From contig NC_057769.1 in the NCBI RefSeq assembly GCF_010389155.1, positions 28,520,735 through 28,584,734 on the forward strand: a DNA stretch of 64,000 nt, read 5' to 3'. Shown here piece by piece: positions 23,966 through 36,810 of this stretch (the first letter of the stretch is position 1; each line of letters begins with the position of its first letter). The stretch comes from Erigeron canadensis (lineage: Eukaryota; Streptophyta; Magnoliopsida; Asterales; Asteraceae). The notes under the pieces are model-generated. The model did no database searches and had not been told where the DNA came from. It was given only the letters and a program-made list of their open reading frames with translations. The translations under genes were made by a program, and so were the position numbers.

Positions 23966-24498
23966 TATGATGAAAATCCTATAAAAAATCCTTATAACCA
24001 AATTTTATTCGTTATATATAAAAATTGTATAAAAAAATATAATTAAATAAAAACGTATTACATTAAAAAGAAACTTTTATTGTTAAAAAATTAAAAATTA
24101 GTTTTAAAGAAAAAAAATGATGTAAAGTATAAAAATATTAGTTTCCATAATTATATCATTAAAAACACTATTATTATGTCTACAAACTTAAATAAACAAA
24201 TAATATGAATTCAAAATTATTAAAGTTAAATTACATTTTAAAATAGTTAAATAAGGTATATGACATAATCATTTAATCTAATGGCTCAAATATTAAAAGT
24301 TGAACTTTATTTAAGGATCCATATTTCTCCAATTATAAATTAATATTTCTCTTTTATATATATTTTGAGATAATTATGTCGAAATTTGTGTTGTTGCATG
24401 TAGGTGAGATTAAAGGATATCTAAGGGCTATATTTAACGTGTATAAAACAACTTGTACCTTCCATATTAAAAGCCCACCCCCTGATTTTAATGATAAA
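23966..24498. other. AT-rich intergenic DNA
   Basis: No gene is seen. The last ~130 bases match the segmental block at 11640; 'ctaagggctatattta' at 24420 recurs at 27000 on the far side of the next element. Confidence 0.45.
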
Positions 24499-26962
24499 TG
24501 TAACACCCCGAGCTAGGCTCGAAATGCACCAAAAAGCATGACACAAGATGGAATTATCGTAGAACGAGACTATATGAACATAAAAGGATTCCGTGAACCC
24601 AACATTTAGATTACAAGATACAAAAGCACAAGGAGCGTACAACCATCAGAGTTTTACAAAAATGATATCAAAAGATGGCTCATGATCCTAAGCGAGTCCC
24701 ATCAATGGGAAATGAATCACGGATCCATGGTCATAGTCCAATTTCTAGCAATGCAATCAAGCTCTTGGGTTATCTTGGTTACGTGAAAAGTGTACTAAAC
24801 AATGTCAACACTGGGTTGGTGAGTTCGTAGAAAAGAAGGAACAAGAACACGTACTAATGCCATCCATCACATACACAAACATAAAGAACAAGAATTTAGA
24901 CATCAATTAAGTATCTAACATGACCAATGATCTCACACTTGCACACAATGTCCCTCAATTGTTCTCATGTCATCCATAATTGTCATCAAGTACGTATCAT
25001 ACCCGTATAATGTCATCAAGCACTAAAAGTGCCCGTTTGTATTGTCATCATGACCCTCATTTGCATTCATTGCACATAAATTGATCATCCATGACCATCA
25101 TTGTCCACACATAACCAAACGCCGTGTGTATATACTTCGTATGACACTACTTTTGAAAGGCCTTTGATGTTTATATATAGGGTCACCCGCAGCCTTCCCA
25201 CCATATCTCCAACCTTTCAAAGGCATTATCATCCTCCATATATACCCAACTATCCTAAACAAACTCATCATACATAAACAAGTAACCATACAACGAAAAC
25301 ACATAATTGCACGTCATCAAAACCTTCACACAACATGTAATTTACAAATTGTCATCATGCACGAAGTACACTTTTCAGCCCGACTCTTAAAAGAGTAAGG
25401 GAAGCTACGAAAACTCACCTTTGCCTTGCAAATGTTAAGGTTAGAATGAGTTACAACGTCAATTGTTCACCAAACGTTCCCGACCTATCAATGTATAACA
25501 TAACGTCATCAATGTCATCCCTAATCCCTAGGACAAGTTGGTCTAGTGGTTCAAGTCAAGTCGCTAACCCACAGACACTACAATAATCTTCCCAAGTAAG
25601 AACAAGATACTTTGGCTCGACATTTTTAAAAATGAAGAAAGATTCGACCCAAATGATTGTTACCACAAGAAACTAGATTCTCATATGATTCTAACGATAG
25701 GTCATATGGCTCGATTGGACTTACGGATCAAAAGTTATAAACCTTTCAAAATGTTATAAAAACTAGTCCTTAACGGGAGTTACCAAAAGTAACGGCCATC
25801 ACGCCCTTCAGGTACTAACGGCCATTACCAAGACTAACGGCCATTACACGTCCTTCAGATACTAACAGCCATTAACAAGACTAACGGCCGTTACAGGGGC
25901 AGCCGTTACGGGGGGGGGGGGGGGGGGCAAATGACTAACGGCCATTAAGATCCCTAAGGGGCGTTATGGCCTGCAAATTTTTCCAAGATCGATCCAAAAC
26001 CCATTTCAACTCAAAATCTTGACACAAGGCTCTAATTAGGAGTTCATAAACTAAATTTTTGACATACATAACATGTTTTAACTTCAACCAACACAATCCA
26101 TTTCAAAACTTGATCCATTAACACAAATCTTTGCTTAAATTCGGCCATAAACAACCCAAGAACACCCACATTTCGATTTTTGACTTCTTGTTGATTAAGG
26201 ATACTTTTAAATCGATTTTTGAACATAAATAGACAAAACCCACATCAAAAACACACTTATTAACACCCATTTTTGCTCAAAATAGTTTTTGACCAATCCA
26301 AACCCTAATGAAACCCTAGCTTTGAACCCAAATCGATTTTCACCCGAATTCGACCAAGGACACTTAGATTTAATTAAGAGACATGCTTAACAACTTGAAA
26401 TAAGGAATTTGGGCTAGAGATCACTTACCAAAACTTCCACAAGCAACCAAACCCGAATTTGACCTAAATGGAGCTTTTTCTTGCACTTGAAACCTTGAAT
26501 TTTTGATATGATGCTAGAATGATGATGAGGATGATGATTTTGTTATGATTCTACTTGAACCCCATTAAATTTATGAATTAAGATAGAGAGAGATTGAGAG
26601 CTTGAGTGTGTGTGTGTGTGTGTGTTTGTAAGTAAATTAGAGAGAGAAAGAGATGGAGAAATGGGTGGGGGAGAAAGGGATAGGGTTGGGTTAACTTGGG
26701 TGGGTTATGGTTTGGGCACAACCCATGGGTAGGATCCATTTACATTTTACTAGTTAGCTTGAATGTCATTTAAGTAAAAAAAATCGATTAACACCTATTA
26801 ATTATCTCGACTAGCACATAATTCTCAACTTGAATAATAAATTGACCCATATGAACACATTGCACCCAATTGAACCTTAAATTGCACTAGAACATTTATT
26901 GATTACTAATGCTTAGTCAAAATGTACACATAGTCAAATAGTCAAAAGTCACGATTGTTACA
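24499..26962. mobile_element. probable solo LTR or large non-autonomous element
   Basis: The element starts TGTAACACCCCG and ends GATTGTTACA, so it has TG...CA ends and a short TGTAACA/TGTTACA inversion typical of plant LTRs. The five flanking bases are ATAAA and ACAAA, one mismatch from a target duplication. Inside are GT...AG-like sites, a (GT)n at about 26610-26625, an 18-base G run (25910-25927) and a cluster of TAACGGCCATTA-like motifs (25768-25950). No coding frame is recognised. The paralogous block at 11640 lacks this insert, which supports a later insertion. Confidence 0.55.
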
Positions 26963-28319
26963 ACAAATGTAGAAATAATTTATGCACCTTAAACACAGTC
27001 CTAAGGGCTATATTTAGTAAACCCCATACTTTAATTGTAATGCAATAAAAAGAAATTAATTCAAAAAAATGAAATAAAGAGAAATGTAATAAGTGAAATA
27101 TCTAATAGATTACATTGTCGATAACAATAAAAAAAAAATTGACCTCAGAAGATATGAATGAACAATTTGTTTTTTTTTTTGGTACATAGTTGCCAAAAAA
27201 ACCTTTTTATTCATGTGTGTCAAACTATCAATTACATACTGAATGAAAACAAAATATATAATTATTATTTTCTCTTAGAAAAAAACCAATAATATGTTGG
27301 AACAAATACCTTGCTCTCTTCAATTATCTAAAAAGGGTACAACTTTTTAAAATGTAAAATACCAAACTTATAATTGAACCGTATGGACAAATATTAAGCA
27401 ACGAATAAATGTTGACACTTGATTAGGTTATTTGACTTCAAAGATAACATCGAGAGCTTTTATGGAGTAGGTGTAGAGTAAAGCACATGGTATAAGGAGG
27501 AGACGGGGTTTGTCGTGTTGCGTCACATTTCAAAGATAACGTAATGGTTAACACTTGATTAGGTTATTTTCATTTTTGATATTAAAAAAATATGTTTTAA
27601 TATACTTGGTTAAGTAAGGCGGAGGCGGTGGAGGGAACGAGGGGTGAAGGGGGCAGGGTCGGGGGCGTCGGGGGAGAACTAATATAATTTGAGGTTTTTC
27701 AATTTGAAAATGAAAAACAATAAAAAAAACAAAGTTTTTTAATTTCCGTTAGAAAAGTGAAAAACAATATGTTTTATGCTTTTTTGATACACTTTTTTTA
27801 AAATTACTATAATTGGAACGCGATTTTTGTTTTTTGATTGAAAAAAAAAATGAAAAACAAAGACTGTTTTTTCCAACTAAACGCTCTCTAGATACTGTGC
27901 AGTTTACGTTGGGAAAAAAAATAAAAAATGACAACCCACAAGTTAATAATGTCTTATGTTAAAGAATGGTTTTGTATGGTTTGTGTTTTTAAGGATAAAA
28001 CAAGTTCACATGTAGCCATTTAGGTTAAGGATGGCGTTGGTGATTTCATCAATAAATAAACTGTTATACGCATATATGATAGTACATAGTACTACTAGCT
28101 TTTCTCAAAAATGTAACATCAGTAGCAGCTAGCTATTTAATTATTATATCACTTTGAAGGTCACAATCACAGCTCAATTAATTGATTGTTAATGCTCAAG
28201 ATGAATCCGTAATTGTAATTTAGCCGAGAGACCCCGAGGCTATTTCTATCAAACTTTTGTAAAGAATAAGTAGTTTGATAGATAACAAACAAAAGAAACC
28301 AAACGATAAATTTTTTTTC
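26963..28319. repeat. segmental duplication block (second copy)
   Basis: Resumes the similarity to 11690-12980: an 'aataaaaagaaattaattc' segment, TBC-flank relic (27296-27560), GAAAAC-type repeat (27585-27900) and 'gacaacccacaagttaataatgt'. No gene. Confidence 0.55.
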
Positions 28320-28404
28320 TCTTATCAAGTACAAATACCTTTCTCACCAATGTGAAATCCTCTACAAAGAAATCAACTTCAGATCGAAAAAGTAAAATAC
28401 CAAA
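28320..28404 (-). repeat. TBC-flank relic, left part (interrupted)
   Basis: The familiar series 'aaatacctttctcaccaat', 'tctacaaag', 'agtaaaataccaaa' is cut at CCAAA by the LTR element and resumes at 31601 with CCAAACTTATC. Confidence 0.75.
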
Positions 28405-31400
28405 TGATGACGTACCCTCCCAGTGGTACGAAGGACCTAACTCTATGGTACGAAGGGTCATCTGTCATGAAGGCTTTTTACAAATAACATAACGAGATAA
28501 GGATCATTCTTCTACAAATTCGGGATTTGGCCTTATCATCTCCGATGGATAACTAAGGAAATTATATCTCCAACCTAAGACTTAGGAAACCCTAAGTCGC
28601 CTACTTGTTCTCCAAGAAAATCTTCTTCTATATAAAGAGGAAGACGGAGCCCACATAAGACATCCAAGATCACACAAACCACGAATAAGTTCACTTGGCG
28701 TAAAGAGGCAAAACTCTACCAATGGGGAATTGCCAATAAACGACCGTATTCACCTTAAATCAACCATCACTCTAATCTCGGATTCGATGCACAAACATTT
28801 GGTGCCATCCGTGGGACCCTATACTTAGATCTCACCACCACTTTGAATCCTGTTTTTTTGTATCGAGTCGAGGAGAATGGCTGACGTCCAGCCGGGATTT
28901 GGGCAGAGCTCTCAGCAAACGACCGAGAATATTCACTGGGATCAGCAGGGGCTTCAGGTTGGATCACATCATGAGCAATTTTCAGCAGATCGTCAACAAC
29001 AATGTTGGGGTCAGCAATGACCTTATCTAGGTAAGGAAAGATAACGTCTCTCCACTTCTGGTCAGCAACTTCAAGGACATGAGAGGCAGTAGGAATAAAA
29101 TCTCCCCTGCACTGTAAGTCACATTTGCCTTCCGCAGCAAATTCCTCCAACACAGTAGACCTCTCATCAGCTCTCTCTCGGCTGAAGTTAGCTCTCCCAA
29201 CAATTGACCAACCTTATCACTATACAACAACGACCTGCCGACATAAGGAATTACCTATGTAACCAACCTGATACGATCTTGTTTCATACTCTCAATCTGA
29301 TCACGCAACAGCCTGCTGCTTTCACGTTCATCAGCAAATTCTTGTTGCAACTTCAACACAGCTTCATCATGGACAACAACATCCGCCTTCAACACGTTTA
29401 CTTACTGCTTCAAGCTTTGGACAATGTCAGATGACTCCACAGTGGTAACAAACCGGGCCTCCCTAGATTTCAAATCTTCAACAATGGCAGCTAGTGACTG
29501 CACCTCTAGACTCTTGGACCTTAGATCAATGGACATCCTGGAAAAACGCCTGGCAATAATAGCATCAAGATAGGTATGGAACTGACGATCCTTTTTGAAG
29601 ACCCGGAGAAAAGTTTCATTATCCATGCTGTCAATCTTCTTGACATCCTCAGCATTCATGTCCTCACCATCCAACCAAGTAAGGATCTCCTGCTCGTGAA
29701 GATCTGTAAGAAAAGAGAAAATTAACACATCAACGTAGTAGGTCATTAATAGATAAATAAAGGGTCATACCTGTCTGGGGAACAGAGGACCTGCGGATTT
29801 CAGGCTCTTTTGGAGTATCACCAACCTTCCTCCTCTTTACACGACCTGCAACAGACTGGGTAATGAGAACTTCCTTCTTTTTCTTCCTAGCAGCAGAGAC
29901 ACTAGTAATTTCAACTTCAGACATGTCGATATTCAGAATAGGGGGATCGACAGCACTCGACACTTCTGGGTCATCACTCTGAACACCCGAAGAACCAACA
30001 TCAGCAACAAGACTACCTTGCCTTTCAATACAAGGAACCTCAGTTACCTTCACACCTTTCCTGACAAATTTCCTAAAAGTCATATCTACAAAAGCAAAAG
30101 AAGCACAACGGTCAGAAACACTAAATCAGCAAAGGCTACCGAAAACAACATACCAGATCCTTACCATCTATATCTACACCACCAGGCAATGTATCAGTCA
30201 ACTTCGCTTTGTACAACACGACATCAGGATATAAAAACGACTTGAATAGGGTGCAATCGAATTTCACGACACAAATCATCGATCACATATTCAGGGAAGG
30301 GATTTTCATATTTTTCATGTTTACACAATAACTTCCTATCAGTAACGGATTCATAGCCACTTGGAAATAGAGATACCTTCATAAATAGAAAGTCACTTTT
30401 CCAATCACGGATATCCAAACCACCCCTTTTAAAACACCCAGCTTTCGATCGGTTACCCACTGTAACTCAATCACCAAAGGGACATGTTTGGACAAAGTAC
30501 CTAAATAGCTCTAACGACGGTTCACCGCCATATACCCTACACATTACTTCAAAAGCAACTATTCTCGACAAGCCTAGTGGTGTTATTGTGGAGATGTGGA
30601 CATCAAAGAAATCAAGCACAGTAAGCATAAAGGGGGAAAAACGGTACCTAACATTACCCTCAGTCATGGACTTAATATAGAAACCGACATACCCATCAGG
30701 GGGAGTAAGAACATTATCACCATCAGAGGGAATCAAAAAAGATGATATTTTTCCAGGGAAAAACCTATCAACGAATTTATTCAATCGCGACCATATTACG
30801 GTCGATTCAGTTGTCTTGATGCCTCCTTTTGACATCAGAATATGATAATCACAAAGATAAACACAAAGATGCAAGAAAAAGAGGGAGAAAACCACGTACC
30901 TACTGTGTTAATCGGAAGAGGGACAAATCGAAAACCCTAGGAGAGAGAGGGGATATTTTTGGAAGCAGAAAAAATAAAAGAACAGGACGAAGATCGAATT
31001 TATATATGAGGTTGCATGAAGATCGCAACCGTCCATAAGTCTTCTAGGGATACGCGCTCATCTACCCCTTTAATTATCTTTCAAATCAAATAAATTAAAG
31101 GCGGTTTAACAATTTTACACAAAATACCTCTGAAGATTGTGACGAAGCACATACTAGTTCAACGCAATGATTATTTAGAAAAAATCATCACCTTGGACTG
31201 GGGGGCTTGATGACGTACCCTCCCAGCGGTACGAAGGACCTAACTCTATGGTACGAAGGGTCATCCGTCACGAAGGCTTTTTACAAATAACATAACAAGA
31301 TAAGGATTATTCTTCTACAAATTCAGGATTTGGCCTTATCATCTCCGATGGATAACTAAGGAAATTATATCTCCAACCTAAGACTTAGGAAACCCTAAGT

Positions 31401-31600
31401 CGCCTACTTGTTCTCCAAGAAAATCTTCTTCTATATAAAGAGGAAGACGGAGCCCACAGAAGACATCCAAGATCACACAAACCACGAATAAGCTCACCTG
31501 GCGTAAAGAGGCAAAACTCTACCATTGGGGAATCGCCATTAAACGACCTTATTCACCTTAAATCAACCATCACTCTAATCTCGGATTCGGTGCACAAACA
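28405..31600 (+). mobile_element. LTR retrotransposon, non-autonomous, with antisense gene
   Basis: The LTRs at 28405-28797 and 31208-31600 are both 393 bp, start TGATGACG and end ACAAACA. By my count they differ at 14 positions. The direct target repeat CCAAA lies at 28400-28404 and 31601-31605. A primer-site-like TGGTGCCATCCGTGGGACC follows the left LTR, and a purine tract GGACTGGGGGG precedes the right LTR. On + there is a short frame from ATG 28877 (MADVQPGFGQSSQQ...) that ends after about 47 codons, perhaps a gag stub. No protease, reverse transcriptase or integrase is visible. The internal 2.4 kb is mostly an antisense spliced gene. Confidence 0.9.
28860..30835 (-). pseudogene. antisense Transposase_28-like gene of the LTR element
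   Basis: A minus-strand gene that starts at ATG 30835 (MSKGGIKTTES). The segment GFYIKSMTEGNVRYRFSPF and the STITPLGLSRIVAFE block resemble the plant 'putative gypsy type transposon' domain (Pfam Transposase_28, from family memory). A TGA at 30467-30469 lies where I expect Trp (CPFGD-stop-VTVG), and the same frame continues beyond. A second disruption is near 30224, where reading must shift to reach FLYPDVVLYKAKL. Splice sites fit an intron 30164-30086, an exon 30085-29771 (basic KKKK and KRRK tracts), an exon 29703-29406 with a coiled-coil look, and a last exon near 29230-28870. Its function is unknown even in intact relatives. Confidence 0.65.
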
Positions 31601-32060
31601 CCAAACTTATCGTCGAACGTATGTTGACGAATATTGATACACTACGGTTATTTCGTTTCATTAAAAGGAACAAATTAAGAATAATGTAACATCATATCAA
31701 GAGCTTTAATGGAGTGAAGATAGAGTAAAGCACATGTTTACAAAATTAAACACATTTTGTTCTCATGACACCTGATAAAACTTACAAGTCACAAGAGTCC
31801 AATTGGTTTGATATGATCAATCTAGTAATAAATTAAGAGCGAACATATCCATAATCGCTACGTACGTGACTTGTTTACTAAACATGCATCAATTATAAAA
31901 AATGCTAAAATGATATCCATGGAGAATGATTCAAGACAAGGAGAGAGTGACCAAAGTGTAATATACTTCAAACTTTTTAATCATGTATTTTTATTATTTG
32001 TACTCTTAGCCATGAGAAATCTCTGTATAATTAATTTCCGTCTACATAACTGACATAGTT
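31601..32060 (-). repeat. TBC-flank relic, right part
   Basis: Continues the interrupted relic and then follows the true TBC 3' flank (43400-43790): 'taacatcatatcaagagct', 'caagtcacaagagtcc', 'gatctagtaataaa' (partly changed), 'atccatggagaa', 'tgtactctt'. No coding content. Confidence 0.65.
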
Positions 32061-32786
32061 GATGTTAATTACTCGATGCTCACATAATCCGTTGGATTTT
32101 TGTGGTGGTCTACTATTGTTCCTACCAATTAAGTTTGATTAAATGGTTTCACTGTGTATCTGAAAATGGTTTGATTGGACTTGTTCTTAATTAAAGCTAC
32201 GAATTGACCCACATTGTTTTGACACCTTTGAGTATCTTAATTTCAGGTAATTAGGGAGTGCTAGCTTAAAGGCTTAGAGTAGCATAGCTGGACTTCAAGA
32301 TTTATTGAATATGCATCGTTAGACTCTGACACGATTTGTCGGATTGCTTTCTTTTGTATGAGACTTATTTGTTGTATTCTTCTTTTAGTACTTATGCAAA
32401 TTGTAAAGCCTTATACGGAAATCATATAATTTCTCTGTGTAATATCCATATTATGCAATGTCTCTTGAATTGCATCTTATACGTATTATAGTTTGCGTGT
32501 CAATAGTTTTTTTCAAAGCATGTAGCATCTTAATTATTAATACCTATTTTTTGACACTTCTAAATGTCATACCTGGTCAATTTAACACTTAAAAATCAAG
32601 TATGTAAGATGATCAAGTATTTAAAGTTTAGCCAAGAGACCAAAATTTACTAGTCGTATCATCATCAAAGAATCTTTTAATAAGAATGATTTTTAATCAA
32701 ATATTTTCTCTTAGAAAATTAGTAAACCGATAACATGTGGGAACATATACTCTTGCTCACTTAAGCAATTATTTGGAAAAAAAAAA
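32061..32786. other. intergenic DNA, possible old 3' UTR
   Basis: An AT/T-rich segment with a 'taatttcag' acceptor-like site at about 32246, followed by 500 bases that look like a plant 3' UTR. No coding exon is attached, and I cannot assign it. Its end (32745-32786, 'ggaacatatactcttgctca...caattattt') is the start of yet another TBC-flank relic, cut by the next element. Confidence 0.35.
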
Positions 32787-33245
32787 CAGTGAAAATTTCA
32801 TTAGATCTTCCTGTGGTTTGTTGTTTTATCAATTTTCGCTCCTGTCGTTTTTTTTATTATTACTTCACCATGTGGTGACTTTTTGCTTCATTAGACACCC
32901 CTCCCTCTAACGTCCGTTTAATGTCATCCATTAACCCCCTCATGTGCAACGCACACAAGGGTATTTTAGTCTTTTCAACCTCTTGTCTCATTCCCCAATT
33001 ATTTTTCTCCCACAAATATATCTATATGTATATAATATAATATCTATATCAAAGTGTATTAATATCACAAAGATACATATCTAAATACAACCAATGATCA
33101 TACATCTCAATAATCTTATATCTATGTTTTTCAACAACAAGCAACTCTTTTTTCTCTCACTACTCCTTTCTTTGATTAACACACACGCTTACTGTGTACA
33201 ACAATAACAAGGCCCAATCCATGAGCAGGGTACGGGGGAGGTAAT

Positions 33246-35735
33246 TAGTATATTAGATTATATTTGATATGTCTTATAGTATGGGGTTCTTAGTGTAATT
33301 ATCTACTTTATATATATACCAGACATCTTGTAGTCGTATTGGCAATGAATATACAAAACATACAACTTTTTGTTATGGTATCACAGCCATAAGGGTAAAA
33401 CCCTAGATCCTTTTTTGGGGGGAGGGGGGGTGGTCGACATTCAAGGCAGCAACCTTCTTCCCCACAAAGACAACTGCTTTCACTCTATATTACCATGGCT
33501 ACGCTTGCAACCATTACCCAACAAGATAAAACCATACACCACAAATTTGCCTTCAAATTAACCCCTACTAACTATGGCTTCTGAAAGTCAATGCTTGAAG
33601 CCTTTTTAACCACTCATAATCTGTTTGGATATATCGATGAAACGATTCCGTGTCCACAAAAAACCCTTACTGATAAAGAAACAAACACTCAAGGACGGGA
33701 CCCAAATTATGCCAAGTGGATCTCCAATGATGCACACGTGCGTATGTTACTCATGTCTACTATGTCTGAATCCTCCTTTCAACATGTACGCGGTTCCACG
33801 TCACGCGAGTTGTGGTTATCTTTGGAAACAGCCTACGCCCCCACACTTCATCACAGGAATATACCCTTAAAACGCAGATTTTGAAGATCCAGAGGAAAGG
33901 GGATGAATCTACAGACGCTTATCTCACGAGGGCACAAGAATATGCCGATGCCCTAGCAAACATTGGTGAACCTATGAAAGACAAAGATCTGGTGCTGCTT
34001 GTTATTTCTGGCTTAACCGAAGAATACAATGCTTTTAAGTCCACCATCCTTGCAAGACCAACTCCAATTGTTTTTTTTTTTTTTAACTCAAAGGTTTGCT
34101 GGCAAATCTGAACTACATGATTCAAAAGCATGTTGTCGACACTTCTCCTGTTTAGGCCTTCACTGCTGCCACCACCACTCCCCAACACAACAACATGACC
34201 ACCACTATCCCCAACGACACCCTTCAAGCACTCCAACAACTAGTGAGTCGCCTCGGTTTTCAACTACAGCCCTCAACTGCCCCATCTACACACCAAAACT
34301 CACAATCCTATTTTACAAACCGTTCCAGCAACAATCGGAGACAAAACAACAGACGTGGTGGTCGCAACAACAATAACAACAGCAACATGAATCATGGTGG
34401 CGGCCAGCGTGGTAATTTCAGTTGGGAAACAAACGAAAACACCGTGTACGGCTCATGTAACAGGTGTGGTATAACCCATGTGCCTATTGAGTGTCCACAT
34501 TGAGACCACTCTACTTTCCGGTCTAGACAGCCATCAGCCAACTATGCTAACTATGTTGATACATGCTCCAACTATGCCGATACACGCTCCCAGATGACCA
34601 CTAATACATGGCTTCCCGATTCAGGATCAAACAATCACGTGGCTCCAGATTTCACGGGGTTTTACACTTCTGCCCCATACTTCAGTAATGATCACTCACA
34701 TGTTGGCAATGGTAAGGGACTCCCCATTCTTCACATTGGTTCATCTACTATCTATTCTCCTAACAAAGTTTTTCGTTTAAGGAATGTTCTTCACGTTCCT
34801 AAAATTAAAAAACGTCTTTTATCAGTTCAACAATTTTGTCGTGAACCAGATTCCCTTACCATTGCCAACCGAGATCCAAAATGGCGCTCTGCTATGCAAG
34901 ATGAGTATATTGACCTTGTGCGCAATGGCATGTGGTCTTTGGTACCTCGTGTTCCCAGGTCCAATATAGTTCCATCTAAGTGGGTTTATAAAATTAAAAG
35001 GAACCAATCAGGTAGTATTGTGCGCTACAAAGCGCGACTTGTTGCAAAAGGGTTCAGTCAACAGTCCGGCATTGACTACACCGATACCTTTAGCCCGGTG
35101 GTTAAGTCCACAACCATCCGTGTTGTTTTGTCTATTGCCATCACCAACAGTTGGCCTCTTCGTCAACTAGATGTGCAAAATGCGTTTTTACATGGTGATC
35201 TTCATGAGACAGTCTATCTACAACAACCAGAGGGGTTTGTTGATACTTCCAAACTGAACCATGTTTGTCATTTGCACAAAGCTTTATATGGGCTTAAATA
35301 GGCTCCTCGAGCGTGGTTCCATCGGCTCTCACAAGCTTTACTATCTATTAGTTTTAAGGGGTCTAAAACCGACCCTTCTCTCTTCATTTATAGTACAAAT
35401 GGCACACTTTTATACATGCTAGTTTATGTTGACGACATCATTTTGACAGGTAACAATTCCAAAGTTATTGATCAGATTGTACATCAGTTGGGCTGTTCAT
35501 TTGCTATTCAAGATATGGGGTCTCTTTTTTATTTTTTGGGTGTTGAAGTTATCCACCATGGTTCTGATTTTCTTCTTTCACAGCAAAAATATATTACTGA
35601 CTTGTTGGCACGGGCTGGTCTAGCTTCAGTAAAGGTTGTTTCTTCTCCGCTAACTACCTCTGCCTCTTTATCTAATACGGATAGTTCACCTTTCTCGGAT
35701 CCAGTTCAATGTCGTAGTATTGTTGGGGTCATGTC
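33246..35735 (+). mobile_element. Copia retrotransposon remnant
   Basis: The primer site TGGTATCACAGCC (33375, near the initiator-Met type) follows a short AT-rich LTR remnant. The gag part (33590-34500) contains GDESTDAYLTRAQEYADALA, a frame change near 33850 and a degenerate zinc knuckle CNRCGITHVPIEC. Protease shows PDSGSNNHV (about 34612). The frame then jumps from the KRLLSVQQF pre-integrase segment straight to reverse transcriptase ([16 protein letters not shown] at about 35425), so the integrase core is absent. TAG at 35299-35301 breaks the frame (YGLK-stop-APRAW). Sequence ends after RSIVG; RNase H and 3' LTR are missing. Dead. Confidence 0.85.
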
Positions 35736-36810
35736 CTCCTAAGCAATTTGGGGTCAACAACGCTAGAGTAACCTCCCCCCTTGGTTTGGGAGGCCAAACC
35801 ACTACGGAGGTCACAGAGAAACCAAATCTAAGTAAAAAGTCTAAAAATAACCTATTCCCATATGCCTTTCCCTTCTTATCCGCTTCCTCCGCCATGAATT
35901 TTTTATTTTATTTTTTTTTCTCTTGGGGCCTTCCTTAACCAGTCTTTCCACCTTCGTCGACCTACCTCTCCTCCTGTCGAGTCAAATCCCTTTTTAGCCT
36001 CGAATCCCCTTAGTTGGGCCCAATCCCCCTGACCAACCGTCCTTCACATCCTTGGGCAAGGCAATATGGGAAAAGAAGTCTATCTTAGTGAATCCTACCC
36101 TAACCTACTCCTCTACTCTAATCCTAGTTCTCCAGATCGTCCTATCTAACATCATGTCCTCTGAAAAGTCAAGCTCTATAAGGTCCTTCGCTAGTCGATC
36201 CTCCCACCTTATCTTAGGCCTTCCCCTCCTTCGAGTGCCGTCAACTTCAATAGATTTCGCTCTCCTTAGTGGTGTTGTTTGGTCTCTTCTCCTAACATGG
36301 CCAAACCATCTCAGGCGTCCTTCCCTTAGCTTGTTTATGATGGACCCTACTTCTAGCTCGGATCTAAAAGCTCCCGTGGGGATCCTGTCTGCTAGGGTCT
36401 TCCCGCAAGCCCACCTTAGCATCCTCATCTCAGCCACCCCCACCCGGGACGCTTGGGCTTTCGTCATCGGCCACCATTCCAACCCGTATAACATAGCCAG
36501 TCTAGTATCTACTATGTAGAACTTGCTTTTCAGTTTTAGCGGAGTCCTCTTGTCGCACATGACTCTTGTAGCTCCTCTCCACTTCATCCATCCCGCTTGG
36601 ATCCGATGTGTCACGTCTTCATCTATATCCCCAGATTTTTGTATCACTGATCCCAGGTATCTAAAAGACTCATTTGGACACGGTATCAGCTCGCCAATGC
36701 GAATATCCTCATCCCCATTTTTTCTTATCTCCTGCTTATCGAAGTCACATCGTAGGTATTCTGTCTTTTCTCGGCTCACGCGCAAACCATTGTCTTCAAG
36801 TGCTTCTCTC

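Noticed and set aside
32246..32460. Last exon of an unknown gene
   Set aside because: An acceptor-like site and UTR-like sequence are present, but no coding exon or partner donor could be supported.
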